This document shows positions 36,277 through 45,375 of a stretch of DNA of 64,000 bases, one piece after another (position 1 is the first letter of the stretch; each line of letters begins with the position of its first letter). The translations under genes and the position numbers were made by a program. The notes under the pieces were generated by a model. That model was not told the origin of the DNA, searched no databases, and was given only the letters and a program-made list of their open reading frames with translations. The DNA lies in NCBI RefSeq assembly GCF_017638545.1, contig NZ_CP072110.1, positions 62,001-126,000 of the forward strand, in the 5' to 3' direction. Source of the DNA: Psychrosphaera ytuae. Lineage in GTDB: Bacteria > Pseudomonadota > Gammaproteobacteria > Enterobacterales > Alteromonadaceae.

Positions 36277-37068
36277 TTAAAAGTGAAAGCCGACTTTGAA
36301 GTTAATCGCTTGGTCAGATTGCTTCTTGTCAAAAACGTCTTCTTGATAATAAACAATCTCACCGGTCAGTGATAACCATTTGTAAAAATCATGACGATAA
36401 CCAAAATTGAAGCCACTGATTTGGCTCGTTGCTTCGAATTGATTACCAGTACAATTGTCTGACAAATCGTCACAGGTAAATATTCTGCGATAGAAGTATG
36501 ATGATAGCTCGTCTTGCTCACTTAATTCTGGAATAACGTTGACATCAATATCACCGCCCCGATAAAAGACACTAGCGAATAATAAGCCTCTGTCATGTGT
36601 GCGAAAACCAGCAATTAGAGATACGTCAACCATGTGCTGTTCAACTTCCCAACCCGTATAGTCGTCACTGGCTACTTGGTCTGACTTAAATCTGTAATAT
36701 CCAGCTGATATGGCCGCTGATATGTTGTGAACAGGAGCAACATCAAAGTGTTCGCCCATAAATTGGTAGACAAACCCCGCACCTTCTACTTCACCAGAGG
36801 AGATGAATATTTCACCTCCACCACCAGTAGTCATTCTTGCTTCGATGGATAAGTCGCCATCATTTACGTTCAATTCATCATATCTTGGGGTTATTTCATC
36901 TGATTTTGATGCTGCAGCAGCCAAGGTGACTTTAAAAGGCTCTGAATGAATTTCCGGGGTAATGAGGCGTTTGGTGTCATTCTTGACATAGGGTGTTGAG
37001 TAACAACCCGAAATAACTAACGGTGAAAGTAAGGCAATGAATACCTTTGGATCTGTTTGAAAAACCAT
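36277..37068 (-). CDS. Lipoprotein with outer-membrane barrel-like C-terminus
   Basis: 263 residues from the ATG at 37068, supported by AAAGGA seven bases upstream; an earlier ATG would add 31 residues without signal character. The lipobox is VISGC. The body alternates aromatic and polar residues in beta strands, such as HNISAAISAGYYRF and KVGFHF at the end, where the final Phe is typical of outer-membrane barrels. It resembles small opacity-type barrels. The family is not identified. Confidence 0.65.
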   Translation of the reverse strand: MVFQTDPKVFIALLSPLVISGCYSTPYVKNDTKRLITPEIHSEPFKVTLAAAASKSDEITPRYDELNVNDGDLSIEARMTTGGGGEIFISSGEVEGAGFVYQFMGEHFDVAPVHNISAAISAGYYRFKSDQVASDDYTGWEVEQHMVDVSLIAGFRTHDRGLLFASVFYRGGDIDVNVIPELSEQDELSSYFYRRIFTCDDLSDNCTGNQFEATSQISGFNFGYRHDFYKWLSLTGEIVYYQEDVFDKKQSDQAINFKVGFHF

Positions 37069-37237
37069 AATAATTCCTTTTAATGTAGATCTATTTTCCA
37101 AGTGTTTACTCAGTAATTCATTGGGCGCAGAATACCAGTTTTCACTATTGTGGAAAAACAATAAAAACGTAACAGTTTGTTATTGATACGGTAAATACTG
37201 TGATATTGTTGCCTTAGCTGAAAAACAGGAGCTTATA

Positions 37238-37426
37238 ATGAATAGAATTATTGGAATCGTATTACTGGTAGCAGGTATTGCTTTGTTGTTATGGGGTTAC
37301 GATGTTTATGACTCAGCCAGCGCTCAAGTGACGCGTTTAGTAAATGGCGATACTCCAAAAGAAGCTTGGATTGGCCTAGTCGGTGGCGGAATTTGTGTAT
37401 TGGTCGGTCTGTTAAAATTAAAGTAG
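37238..37426 (+). CDS. DUF3185 small membrane protein
   Basis: 62 residues with two hydrophobic helices (IIGIVLLVAGIALLLWGYDV and IGLVGGGICVLVGLL) separated by a short loop with GDTPKEAW. This matches DUF3185. The function is unknown; an AGGAG site precedes the ATG. Confidence 0.75.
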   Translation: MNRIIGIVLLVAGIALLLWGYDVYDSASAQVTRLVNGDTPKEAWIGLVGGGICVLVGLLKLK

Positions 37427-37440
37427 TACCAGATATAAGT

Positions 37441-37902
37441 ATGCAAAAATCATTTTTATCAACTGACAACCAGTTCCAACGCTTTTTACAAGTGTTGGCG
37501 TTTGTGTTTTTGGGTTATGGGTTTTATCTTTGGCACAAAGACCAAGAGGGCAGTGGTTTTGCTATCCTAGGTGCCTGTTACAGCTGGTTGTTTTCTTATT
37601 ACTTTTCAAAAGACTTTCTCGATAGATACAAACCGCAATCGGTTATTCAACGAGTAGGCGACTTACTTATCTTTCGCCAATTTAAAGGTGTAATGAAAGT
37701 ATCGTCATCAATTGAAGAAGAAATAGAGCTTTCGCGGATATCTACTTTAACGGTCGGTGATAATTATATCAGCGTTATTTTAGATGGTAATGGCAAAGGA
37801 TTTGACTTTGTACTCAAGGCCAAGCGTGCTGATATTCTTGCTCATATCGAGTCAATAATAACAGAACAAGAAAAAGCTGATATCACCATCAAGAAGATAT
37901 AA
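37441..37902 (+). CDS. Hypothetical membrane protein
   Basis: 153 residues from the ATG at 37441, 14 bases after DUF3185. Two membrane helices at about residues 15-32 and 40-55 (VLAFVFLGYGFYLW and GACYSWLFSYYF) are followed by a soluble domain of about 95 residues with beta-type DLLIFRQFKGVMKVSS. An upstream frame extension overlapping DUF3185 is less likely. No family is recognised. Confidence 0.6.
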   Translation: MQKSFLSTDNQFQRFLQVLAFVFLGYGFYLWHKDQEGSGFAILGACYSWLFSYYFSKDFLDRYKPQSVIQRVGDLLIFRQFKGVMKVSSSIEEEIELSRISTLTVGDNYISVILDGNGKGFDFVLKAKRADILAHIESIITEQEKADITIKKI

Positions 37903-37912
37903 ATCCACCTCA

Positions 37913-38752
37913 TTATTGTGATTTTTTTGCCATAAACATGGCCGCTAAAATAATCACACCACCTAGAGTCAAGCGAAGCAAATCTGCTTCGCGATTCCAA
38001 ATTGCGACATTGACAATTATCCCCGCAGGGATAAGTAAATTATTCATCACTGCTAATTGACCGACTGAGACTATCGTTGCTCCTTTATTCCAAGCAAAAT
38101 AACCAAGTCCGGATGCAACAACCCCAAGGTAGATCAATACAGACCATTCTGTCGTTGTGGCTGGCAAGCGCTCTGCATTGCCAAATAAAACAAAACTAAG
38201 TACAGAAAACGCAAAGGCTCCCAAGAAGAAAAGTCCAAATACATTGTGCTGAGTCAGATTAGAATTTGCGGCTATTAGCCTCTTGTAGAAAACTTGCCCA
38301 GAGGCAAAACAAAGGTTGGCACCTTGCACCAAAAACATACCAAATAAATAATCGCTGGTTAAAGTGTCATACCTGATCAGTAAAGCTCCGGCAACAGCAA
38401 CAAGTGCAGCTGCCAGCGGCGTTGGGTTAAATTGGCGGTCTAATAAGTCTTTGAGTAAGGTAATATAAATCGGCGTCATTATGGTGAACAATAAGACTTC
38501 AGGCACCGTTAAATACAAAAATGAGTGGTAATAAAAGCCATACATCAAGCCGAGTTGAATTGCCCCAATACCCAAAAGCCTAATGATCACATCACGCTTG
38601 ATGTTGGCGATTGAGATAAATGGCAAAAACACAAGACTTGCTAATCCTGCTCTTAATAAAACCGAAAACCAAGGATCGACACCCCTTAGATAAACTCCAA
38701 TTAAACTAAATGAGAATGCCCACACTAAGGTGACGATAAGTAAATACCACAT
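37913..38752 (-). CDS. DMT-superfamily (EamA) transporter
   Basis: 279 residues with ten predicted membrane helices in two EamA repeats: the first starts MWYLLIVTLVWAFSFSLIGV, and the second holds GVVASGLGYFAWNKGATIVS. Such proteins usually export amino acids or metabolites, or move nucleotide sugars. The substrate is unknown. Single gene, convergent with the hypothetical membrane protein. Confidence 0.82.
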   Translation of the reverse strand: MWYLLIVTLVWAFSFSLIGVYLRGVDPWFSVLLRAGLASLVFLPFISIANIKRDVIIRLLGIGAIQLGLMYGFYYHSFLYLTVPEVLLFTIMTPIYITLLKDLLDRQFNPTPLAAALVAVAGALLIRYDTLTSDYLFGMFLVQGANLCFASGQVFYKRLIAANSNLTQHNVFGLFFLGAFAFSVLSFVLFGNAERLPATTTEWSVLIYLGVVASGLGYFAWNKGATIVSVGQLAVMNNLLIPAGIIVNVAIWNREADLLRLTLGGVIILAAMFMAKKSQ

Positions 38753-38852
38753 ATAACTACCATGCTGAGTTTTTATTGATATTGTCTAGTGATTGGGGTG
38801 AAATAACAATGGTTGAACTAAGACTAAATCTATAAACCACAAAGGATTTGTT

Positions 38853-39206
38853 ATGTTAGAACACGAAAAATTAAATTACGTTGAGTTTGCATCGGTCGAC
38901 TTGAGCAAAACAAAGGCTTTTTTTGAGCAAGCCTTTAGTTGGAAATTTGAAGATTATGGACCTGAATATACTGCGTTTAACGGACAGGGCTTAGATGGTG
39001 GTTTTTTTAAAGCGCCACTGAGTGCGGACACTCGTAACGGCAGTGCTTTGTTAGTGTTTTATAGTAATAACCTAGAGGCGACACAACAAAAAATTGAAGC
39101 TGCTGGTGGTGATATCGTAAAGCCTATTTTTAGTTTTCCTGGAGGCAGGCGTTTTCATTTTAAAGAGCCGTGTGGTAACGAGTTTGCGGTTTGGTCAGAC
39201 TGTTAA
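38853..39206 (+). CDS. VOC family (glyoxalase-like) protein
   Basis: 117 residues with the vicinal oxygen chelate fold: LNYVEFASVDLSKTKAFFEQAF with a GxxF-type first half, then GGDIVKPIFSFPGGRRFHFK and EPCGNEFAVWSD. Glu at the end of the second half could bind metal, but the first-half metal His is not evident. The substrate is unknown. Confidence 0.8.
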   Translation: MLEHEKLNYVEFASVDLSKTKAFFEQAFSWKFEDYGPEYTAFNGQGLDGGFFKAPLSADTRNGSALLVFYSNNLEATQQKIEAAGGDIVKPIFSFPGGRRFHFKEPCGNEFAVWSDC

Positions 39207-39310
39207 GCGACTTACACTCAGATATAAGTCATCAAACACTCAAACTGGTTAAATCTGATTTTTAGTCTAATACTTGTAACTGATTAATATATTTGAATAA
39301 GGTAAGTTAC

Positions 39311-40030
39311 ATGTTGCGATTTTTGTTAAGTCTTGTTTTGGTTGCTTTGGTGTTTAGTGAGAGCATAAGCGCGAAAACCTATCAATTAGGTGCAATTCAA
39401 GGACTTATTGAGCAAGAAGTCGGCAAAAAAATACTACCTAAGGTCTATCAAAGACTTGGATTTAATGTAGAAGTTAAGTCGCTGCCCGCTAACAAAGTCG
39501 AAAATCTATTATATTTGGGTTTTATAGACGGCGAAATAATGCGCATCGAAAGTTACGGCGATAATAATGATAGGGTGATTCGCGTTCCTACACCTTATTA
39601 CCAGTTACAAACTATGGCGTTTGTAAATAAAAATAGAAAAATTCCCATCAAATCTATAAAAGACCTCCAGGGCCTTAAGGTTGCGGTGGTTAAAGGTGTT
39701 AAACACACCGAAAACGCCACCAAAGGACTAGAGAGTGTTGTTGCCTTAACCAATACAAAACAAATATTAAAACTTGTCGACAAAGGTCGAGTAGATGTCG
39801 CTTTAACAAATACGATTGACGGGCTCGTGGCGATTGAGCGTTTGAGCCTCAATAATGTCGTTTCTTTAGATCAACCATTAGCCACAGAGCCTCTTTATCA
39901 CTATCTCCACAAATCCAATGAAGCGTTAGTGCCAAAAGTAGACAATCAAATAAAAATGATGAAAGAGTCAGGCGAGCTCGCAGTTTTAATTCGACAAGCA
40001 GAGCTCGCTGCAACTGCCGGGTCAAAATAA
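39311..40030 (+). CDS. Periplasmic solute-binding protein-like (SBP_bac_3 type)
   Basis: 239 residues from the ATG at 39311 (AAGGTAAG just upstream). A signal peptide ends around SESISA. The body follows the family 3 solute-binding pattern: IEQEVGKKILPKVYQRLGFN, then RVPTPYYQLQTMAFVNKN and KDLQGLKVAVVKGVKHTENA. No ABC permease is nearby, so it may act alone, as many such orphan proteins in Alteromonadales appear to. Confidence 0.75.
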   Translation: MLRFLLSLVLVALVFSESISAKTYQLGAIQGLIEQEVGKKILPKVYQRLGFNVEVKSLPANKVENLLYLGFIDGEIMRIESYGDNNDRVIRVPTPYYQLQTMAFVNKNRKIPIKSIKDLQGLKVAVVKGVKHTENATKGLESVVALTNTKQILKLVDKGRVDVALTNTIDGLVAIERLSLNNVVSLDQPLATEPLYHYLHKSNEALVPKVDNQIKMMKESGELAVLIRQAELAATAGSK

Positions 40031-40051
40031 CCGCAATACATCGGCAATTTG

Positions 40052-40073
40052 AGGCAAGTTAACGTACTTGCCT
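40052..40073 (+). terminator. Hairpin after solute-binding gene
   Basis: AGGCAAGT pairs with ACTTGCCT around a six-base loop; A/T-rich flanks extend the stem, but a T-run appears only a few bases later. Confidence 0.45.
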
Positions 40074-40151
40074 TGAAATTTGATTTTTGCTGTGTCAAAA
40101 GGGTACGGATTTTAACTTTTAATAATAAAAGATAATAAGAAGTACCTACTT

Positions 40152-41999
40152 ATGAAAAAAACGATATTAAGTGCGGCGGTGTGCTCTGCACTTTTCCTTA
40201 CCGCCTGTGGTGAATCAACTTCACCAACTCAACAAAACCAAGCAACGTCAGCATCAACTCAGTCTACTCAATCCGTTGCGGAGGCATCTAAAGCCGCTAA
40301 TCAGTTATTTGATGAGATTTTTATGGCGGGTGTTATGCGAAACCCGGTTTATCAAACTTACCTAGGCATTAAGGATGACTACGATAAATGGTTTGATTTG
40401 TCAGAGGAAAACGCCGCTAAAGAATTAGAAATCAGCAAACAAAACCTTGCTAAGATAAAGGCAATTGACCCTTCTACTCTAGATGCACAAACTAAGGTGA
40501 GTCACACGCTATTTGTGCAAAAGCTAGAAAATGAAATCGCTGATTACAAATGGCGTCATCATTCATACCCAGTTAACCAAATGTTTGGTACTCATTCGCA
40601 GATTCCTGCGTTTTTGATCAACCAACACTCAATCGCAAACGAACAAGAAGCCTTGGCTTATATTGCACGTTTAGAAGGCGCTGAGTCGGTTCTTGACCAA
40701 GTTGTTGACGCATTAAAAGTACGTGAAGCAAAGGGGATCATCGCTCCTAAGTTTGTGTTTCCACACGTTATTCGTGACTCCAAAAACATCATTGTTGGCG
40801 CACCTTTCGACGATGGTGAGCCAAGTACTTTATTGGCTGATTTCACTGGCAAAGTAAACGCATTAGAGTTAAGCCAAGTTAAAAAAGACGAGCTAATCGA
40901 AAAGGCCAAAGCGGCATTAGTCAACAACATCAAACCAGGGTATGAGCGTTTGGTATCGTATCTAGAAGAGTTAGAGACTAAAGCGGACACCCGTGATGGT
41001 GCTTGGAAGTTTCCTGAGGGCGAGACGTTTTTCAATAACGCATTAGCTCGTACGACAACGACTGATTTAACCGCAGAAGAAATTCACAATATTGGTCTTT
41101 CTGAAGTAGCCCGTATTCATGAAGAAATGCGCGCAATCAAAGACAAAGTAAACTTTGATGGCGATCTTGCTGCATTTATGGAATTTATGCGTAATGACGA
41201 GCAGTTCTATTATCCGAACACGGCTGAAGGCAAACAAGCATACTTAGACGAAGCGGTACGTGTTATTGAAGACATGAAAGGTCGCCTAGACTCGTTATTC
41301 TTAACTAAGCCAAAAGCAGAGTTGAAAGTAAAAGCCGTTGAAGCGTTCCGTGAAAAATCAGCAGGTAAAGCTTTCTATCAGCAACCTGCGCCAGATGGTT
41401 CGCGTCCAGGTATTTACTACGCCAACCTTTATGATATGGAAGCGATGCCAACGTATCAGTTGGAAGCACTTGCCTATCACGAAGGTATTCCAGGCCATCA
41501 CATGCAAATTGCTATCAAACAAGAACTAGAGGGTATTCCAAAGTTCCGCAAGTTTGGTGGTTACACAGCGCATACCGAAGGTTGGGGCTTGTACTCTGAG
41601 TTTATTCCAAAAGAAATCGGTCTTTACGAAAACCCGTACTCTGACTTCGGTCGTCTAGCGATGGAATTATGGCGCGCATGTCGTCTAGTTGTTGATACTG
41701 GTATCCACGCTAAAAAGTGGACTCGTCAGCAAGGTATAGATTATTACGTGAATAACACGCCTAACGCAGTTTCGGATGCGGTTAAGATGGTAGAACGTCA
41801 CATTGTAATGCCTTCACAAGCGACAGCGTACAAGATTGGTATGATCAAAATTATCGAATTACGTGAAAAGGCCAAAAAAGCTCTTGGCGACAAGTTTGAT
41901 ATTCGCAAATACCATGATGTTATTTTGAAAAACGGTCCAGTACCGCTAAATGTACTAGAACAGTTTGTTGATGAGTACATTGCTGCAGAACAAGCGTAA
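40152..41999 (+). CDS. DUF885 family zinc-peptidase-like lipoprotein
   Basis: 615 residues. The lipobox is FLTAC after a short signal peptide, followed by a low-complexity Q/S/T linker. The DUF885 catalytic core holds LEALAYHEGIPGHHMQIAIK, an HExxH-like zinc motif (HEGIPGHH), and a downstream ELWRACRLVVDTGIHAKKW. It is likely a periplasmic or surface-anchored dipeptidyl- or oligopeptidase, but the substrate is unproven. Single gene with its own terminator. Confidence 0.87.
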   Translation: MKKTILSAAVCSALFLTACGESTSPTQQNQATSASTQSTQSVAEASKAANQLFDEIFMAGVMRNPVYQTYLGIKDDYDKWFDLSEENAAKELEISKQNLAKIKAIDPSTLDAQTKVSHTLFVQKLENEIADYKWRHHSYPVNQMFGTHSQIPAFLINQHSIANEQEALAYIARLEGAESVLDQVVDALKVREAKGIIAPKFVFPHVIRDSKNIIVGAPFDDGEPSTLLADFTGKVNALELSQVKKDELIEKAKAALVNNIKPGYERLVSYLEELETKADTRDGAWKFPEGETFFNNALARTTTTDLTAEEIHNIGLSEVARIHEEMRAIKDKVNFDGDLAAFMEFMRNDEQFYYPNTAEGKQAYLDEAVRVIEDMKGRLDSLFLTKPKAELKVKAVEAFREKSAGKAFYQQPAPDGSRPGIYYANLYDMEAMPTYQLEALAYHEGIPGHHMQIAIKQELEGIPKFRKFGGYTAHTEGWGLYSEFIPKEIGLYENPYSDFGRLAMELWRACRLVVDTGIHAKKWTRQQGIDYYVNNTPNAVSDAVKMVERHIVMPSQATAYKIGMIKIIELREKAKKALGDKFDIRKYHDVILKNGPVPLNVLEQFVDEYIAAEQA

Positions 42000-42023
42000 T
42001 TTTAAGTACTCTTGTAAAAATAC

Positions 42024-42051
42024 AAAAGGCCCTTGATGAAGGGCCTTTTTT
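42024..42051. terminator. Rho-independent terminator
   Basis: AAGGCCCTT pairs with AAGGGCCTT around GATG, preceded by A and followed by T. It is shared with the convergent MAPEG gene. Confidence 0.85.
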
Positions 42052-42069
42052 ATAATCTAAAAATTGGAA

Positions 42070-42513
42070 TTAAGCTGCAAGCGCTGAGGCAAGTAGAACC
42101 AAAACACCAATGTTGGCAAACAAGCCAATGATATAGAAGTAGCTACGTGGGCTTGGGTTTTTCTCCGTCGCAATGGCGTAATAAAGAACCATATGAATTA
42201 AACGGGCGATAGCATAAGTCCAAACTAAGCCAGATAACCAACCTTCATCCGCACCAACAAGCATTGCCAAGATCGCAGGTACAATAAACTGTACTATATT
42301 CTCTAGCGAGTTCTGGATTGTTCTGTGGCTTCTAAAAACAAATGATTCGTGACTCAGCTTGTCATCAACAATACCAGGAACATATTGCGTTTGTTTTCGG
42401 TGCGCTACAGTTGCAATCATTGCTTGTGCAACAATAGTGACAAAAATAAGCCACATGCCCCAAAGTGTAAAATTGTACGTTTCAAATACGGTACTTAGCG
42501 TAGATTCAAACAT
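42070..42513 (-). CDS. MAPEG family membrane protein
   Basis: 147 residues with four membrane helices. The MAPEG pattern is visible in FRSHRTIQNSLENIVQFIVP (conserved basic, Asn and Glu residues), AILAMLVGADEGWLSGL and YAIARLIHMVLYYA. MAPEG proteins include glutathione-dependent peroxidases and transferases. The divergent OhrR-like regulator suggests control by organic peroxides or similar stress. Confidence 0.82.
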   Translation of the reverse strand: MFESTLSTVFETYNFTLWGMWLIFVTIVAQAMIATVAHRKQTQYVPGIVDDKLSHESFVFRSHRTIQNSLENIVQFIVPAILAMLVGADEGWLSGLVWTYAIARLIHMVLYYAIATEKNPSPRSYFYIIGLFANIGVLVLLASALAA

Positions 42514-42570
42514 ATTACTTCCCCTTGTTTTAAATGTGTTTAATAACTATATTTTGTTTATAATAGCGAG

Positions 42571-42597
42571 CAATTCAATTGTGCGCAATTTAAATTG
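42571..42597. promoter_or_regulatory. Two adjacent OhrR-type operator palindromes
   Basis: CAATTCAATTG (42571-42581) and CAATTTAAATTG (42586-42597) are each perfect palindromes, four bases apart, in the gap between the divergent MAPEG and OhrR-like genes. They match the CAATT-n-AATTG core reported for OhrR operators. Binding is inferred. Confidence 0.6.
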
Positions 42598-42652
42598 GTT
42601 AACCTTGTTATTTAGACCGAGTAACCAGCCCAATACAAATACTGGATGACAC

Positions 42653-43111
42653 ATGAAAGATAGTACTCGATGCGATGATGTGGAAGAAAAAAGCTTACAG
42701 ATAGAAAACCAAGTGTGCTTTTCACTGTATTCTGCAAGTAATGCCCTCATACGCGCGTACAAGCCGTTGTTAAAAGAACTCGACTTAACGTATTTGCAAT
42801 ACATGACGATGATGGTGTTGTGGCAATCTTCGCCGATAACGGTTAAACAAATTGGCGACAAATTACACTTAGACTCAGGCACCTTAACCCCTCTGCTAAA
42901 ACGTCTACAGGACAAAGGAATGGTCAATAAGGTGCGTTCAGAAAAAGACGAGCGAAAAGTGTTTTTGCATTTGACCGAGCAGGGCATAAAGCTAAAGGCC
43001 AAAGCTAAATCAGTACCACACGCTTTGATGTGCAAAGTAAACATGTCGGTCGAGCATGCATTGCAGCTAAAGGCACTTTCTGATTTACTGCTAAAACAAT
43101 TAACTACATAG
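42653..43111 (+). CDS. MarR-family regulator, OhrR-like
   Basis: 152 residues. The OhrR pattern is present: N-terminal NQVCFSLYSASNALIRAYKP with the peroxide-sensing Cys22, then LDLTYLQYMTMMVLW and the wHTH LHLDSGTLTPLLKRLQDKG with a DERKVFLHLT wing. It is usually a repressor released when the Cys is oxidised by organic hydroperoxides. The divergent MAPEG gene and the palindromes between them suggest a local regulon rather than the usual ohr gene. Confidence 0.85.
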   Translation: MKDSTRCDDVEEKSLQIENQVCFSLYSASNALIRAYKPLLKELDLTYLQYMTMMVLWQSSPITVKQIGDKLHLDSGTLTPLLKRLQDKGMVNKVRSEKDERKVFLHLTEQGIKLKAKAKSVPHALMCKVNMSVEHALQLKALSDLLLKQLTT

Positions 43112-43121
43112 ACTCCATGCA

Positions 43122-43817
43122 ATGAACAAAACGGATGTGTTTGAGCTGTTAGAACAGCATAAAAATGAAAAAGGCATTACTCATTGGAATAAAATGAGCA
43201 ACACAGGTGGCTTAACAAGTTTTGGATTGGGGCTGACCACGCAGCGTAAGTTGGCCAAACAAATAGGTCGTAATCGAGAGCTCGCCCAAATACTGTGGCA
43301 AACCGACTGTTACGATGCCAAAGTGTTGGGATTATTAATCGATGAGCCCAAATTAATTACCAAAGCACAAGCCGAACAACAAGTACAAGAATTACATGGT
43401 GGTATGTTAACTCATGTCTTTTCTTCCTGTGATGCAACGCTTGCAAAGTCGCCAGTTGCATTCGATGTTGCTATTGAGTGGCTTAACAGCGACGATGTCG
43501 TCAGGCAAAGTTGTGCTTATGGCTTGGTGTATGAGTTTTCTAAAAAGAAATCCAAACAGTACACAGATGATTTTTTTGAAAACGTACTCGATACAATAGA
43601 ATCGTCTTATAACAAAGCCTCCAAAAAAGTCTTGTTGGCTATGGGCGGCGCTTTACTTGGTATTGGTAAACGCTCAGTGAACCTTAATCAAAGGGCATTA
43701 AAAATAGCGCGATTAATTGGGCCTATAGATTTTAATGAAGAAGGGCAAAGTTGTGATCCACTTAACGTAGAAAAACACCTTATAGCGCCAGCCCTTCAAA
43801 AGAAACTTGGTATCTAA
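43122..43817 (+). CDS. AlkD-like DNA alkylation repair protein
   Basis: 231 residues. HEAT-like helical repeats resemble the DNA alkylation repair (AlkD) family: GLGLTTQRKLAKQIGRNREL, AQILWQTDCYDAKVLGLLID and ATLAKSPVAFDVAIEWLNSD. AlkD removes positively charged alkylated bases. The key acidic residue of AlkD cannot be assigned with certainty. It lies 10 bases after the OhrR-like gene and 1 base before the FAH gene. Confidence 0.7.
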   Translation: MNKTDVFELLEQHKNEKGITHWNKMSNTGGLTSFGLGLTTQRKLAKQIGRNRELAQILWQTDCYDAKVLGLLIDEPKLITKAQAEQQVQELHGGMLTHVFSSCDATLAKSPVAFDVAIEWLNSDDVVRQSCAYGLVYEFSKKKSKQYTDDFFENVLDTIESSYNKASKKVLLAMGGALLGIGKRSVNLNQRALKIARLIGPIDFNEEGQSCDPLNVEKHLIAPALQKKLGI

Positions 43818-43818
43818 A

Positions 43819-44457
43819 ATGAACACTATTAATTTTAATAGCCAAACTGTCATTCCGAGTAAAGTGGTTTGTATTGGTCGCAATTATGTCGACCACATTA
43901 AAGAGCTCAACAACGAAATGCCTACCGAGCCTGTGGTGTTTATCAAACCCAACTCAGCCCTTTCTGATGTGCTGTGGACTACACAAGATCCAATTTCAAA
44001 CCCCAAAGAGCAAATTCATTACGAAGCGGAAATTTGTTTTTTAATTAAAAATAATCAACTCGCCGGTATCGGTGTGGGTTTAGACCTGACCAAGAGACAA
44101 GTTCAAACAGAGTTAAAGGCCAAAGGACTACCGTGGGAGCGAGCCAAAGCTTTTGATGGCTCTGCAGTCTTTAGCGAGTTTATCGCATGTGAAGGTAATT
44201 TATCTGACTATGAGATGGTATTGACCATTAACAATGAGGTTGCGCAACAAGCCAATGTTGAGTTGATGATCCACAAACCTGAAGCATTAATTTCAGAAGT
44301 GTCTCGCTTTATGAGTTTGGCGGATGGCGACATTTTGATGACGGGAACACCTAAAGGGGTTGGTGAAGTCAAAGAAGGTGATGTGTTCCATATTCAACTA
44401 ACACATAGAGCAACGTCTGTGATCCGCCAAACTTGGCATGCAACATCAAGATCCTAG
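43819..44457 (+). CDS. Fumarylacetoacetate hydrolase family protein
   Basis: 212 residues from the ATG at 43819; a TTG four codons earlier overlaps the previous gene and is less likely. The FAH fold is clear: KVVCIGRNYVDHIKELN, then EAEICFLI with metal-ligand Glu and the GDILMTGTPKGVGEVKEGD motif. Related to YcgM-type acylpyruvases. It directly follows the AlkD-like gene and precedes a DUF2164 gene. Confidence 0.87.
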   Translation: MNTINFNSQTVIPSKVVCIGRNYVDHIKELNNEMPTEPVVFIKPNSALSDVLWTTQDPISNPKEQIHYEAEICFLIKNNQLAGIGVGLDLTKRQVQTELKAKGLPWERAKAFDGSAVFSEFIACEGNLSDYEMVLTINNEVAQQANVELMIHKPEALISEVSRFMSLADGDILMTGTPKGVGEVKEGDVFHIQLTHRATSVIRQTWHATSRS

Positions 44458-44484
44458 AGCCAGAAAAATAAACAGGGAGAAGAA

Positions 44485-44730
44485 GTGGCTAAAATAGAAT
44501 TTACTCAACAACAAAAAGACACAATTGTAGAGCGATTACAAGACTATATGGGGTCAGAATTGGATGTTGAATTAGGCCAGTTTGATGCGGAGTTTTTATT
44601 GGACTTTATCACCAAAGAGCTTGGTGGCCATTTTTATAACAAAGGCATTGAGGACGCGCGTACCGTTTTTGAAAAGCGAGTGCAAAGCATTGATGAGGAT
44701 TTGTACGCGATAGAGCAGGACGTTACATAG
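44485..44730 (+). CDS. DUF2164 small protein
   Basis: 81 residues from a GTG start at 44485 with GGGAGAAG upstream. It matches DUF2164: IEFTQQQKDTIVERLQDYM, then LGQFDAEFLLDFITKELGGH and FYNKGIEDARTVFEKR. Cytoplasmic; function unknown. It ends the run that begins with the OhrR-like regulator. Confidence 0.85.
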   Translation: MAKIEFTQQQKDTIVERLQDYMGSELDVELGQFDAEFLLDFITKELGGHFYNKGIEDARTVFEKRVQSIDEDLYAIEQDVT

Positions 44731-44759
44731 CAAATTCTTAACACCGATAGGGAAGAGCT

Positions 44760-45365
44760 CTATCCTCTTTCCATTAGCGCTGACTTTTCAGGCCCATGAT
44801 CGTTAACATGTTCAATCAGTTGTGGAAAAAACTCCAAAAACACCATTTCAAGTTGGCCATAATGACGCTCAATGTCTTCAATGGCCCCTGAAAAGCGATT
44901 AGTAAATCGAATTCTTTTTGCGATATTGTCCAAGGCAGTGCCAATACCTGTCGTAGTTTCATACTCCTTAAACCAGTCATTGTTAACCATACTAGTTACA
45001 ACCCTTTGCATTCTAGCAGGCATATAATCGATACGTTGACGTAAGAGCTGATAGCTTTTGGTTTTAAAGTCTTCTAGTGGTATCTGATTAAACCGCTGCC
45101 AGTGCTGAATAAGAAAATGATCAAATACAACGTCTATGGCAATACCAGCAAATCGTTTTCGCTGAGGCGAGAATAACTGCTTAGCTTGGATCACCATCTT
45201 ATGATTATCAGTAAATCTATCGACGAAATAGTGGTTGTCGAGGCCTCTTTTTACTGTCATTGGTAAATCGTTAGCGATTCTTTTGCCACCAAAATCCCCC
45301 AAAAGATTACCAAAGTGTGAATCCGCTGTAGATTGGGCTAGATAAAGATGAGCTAGGTAATTCAT
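44760..45365 (-). CDS. acpH: Acyl carrier protein phosphodiesterase
   Basis: 201 residues. MNYLAHLYLAQSTADSHFGN opens the protein, then LLGDFGGK and IDVVFDHFLIQHW supply the His/Asp metal ligands of the AcpH HD-like fold. It removes 4'-phosphopantetheine from holo-ACP. It lies 10 bases downstream of the HxlR gene on the same strand and may be co-transcribed. Confidence 0.88.
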   Translation of the reverse strand: MNYLAHLYLAQSTADSHFGNLLGDFGGKRIANDLPMTVKRGLDNHYFVDRFTDNHKMVIQAKQLFSPQRKRFAGIAIDVVFDHFLIQHWQRFNQIPLEDFKTKSYQLLRQRIDYMPARMQRVVTSMVNNDWFKEYETTTGIGTALDNIAKRIRFTNRFSGAIEDIERHYGQLEMVFLEFFPQLIEHVNDHGPEKSALMERG

Positions 45366-45375
45366 GGGAATACCC

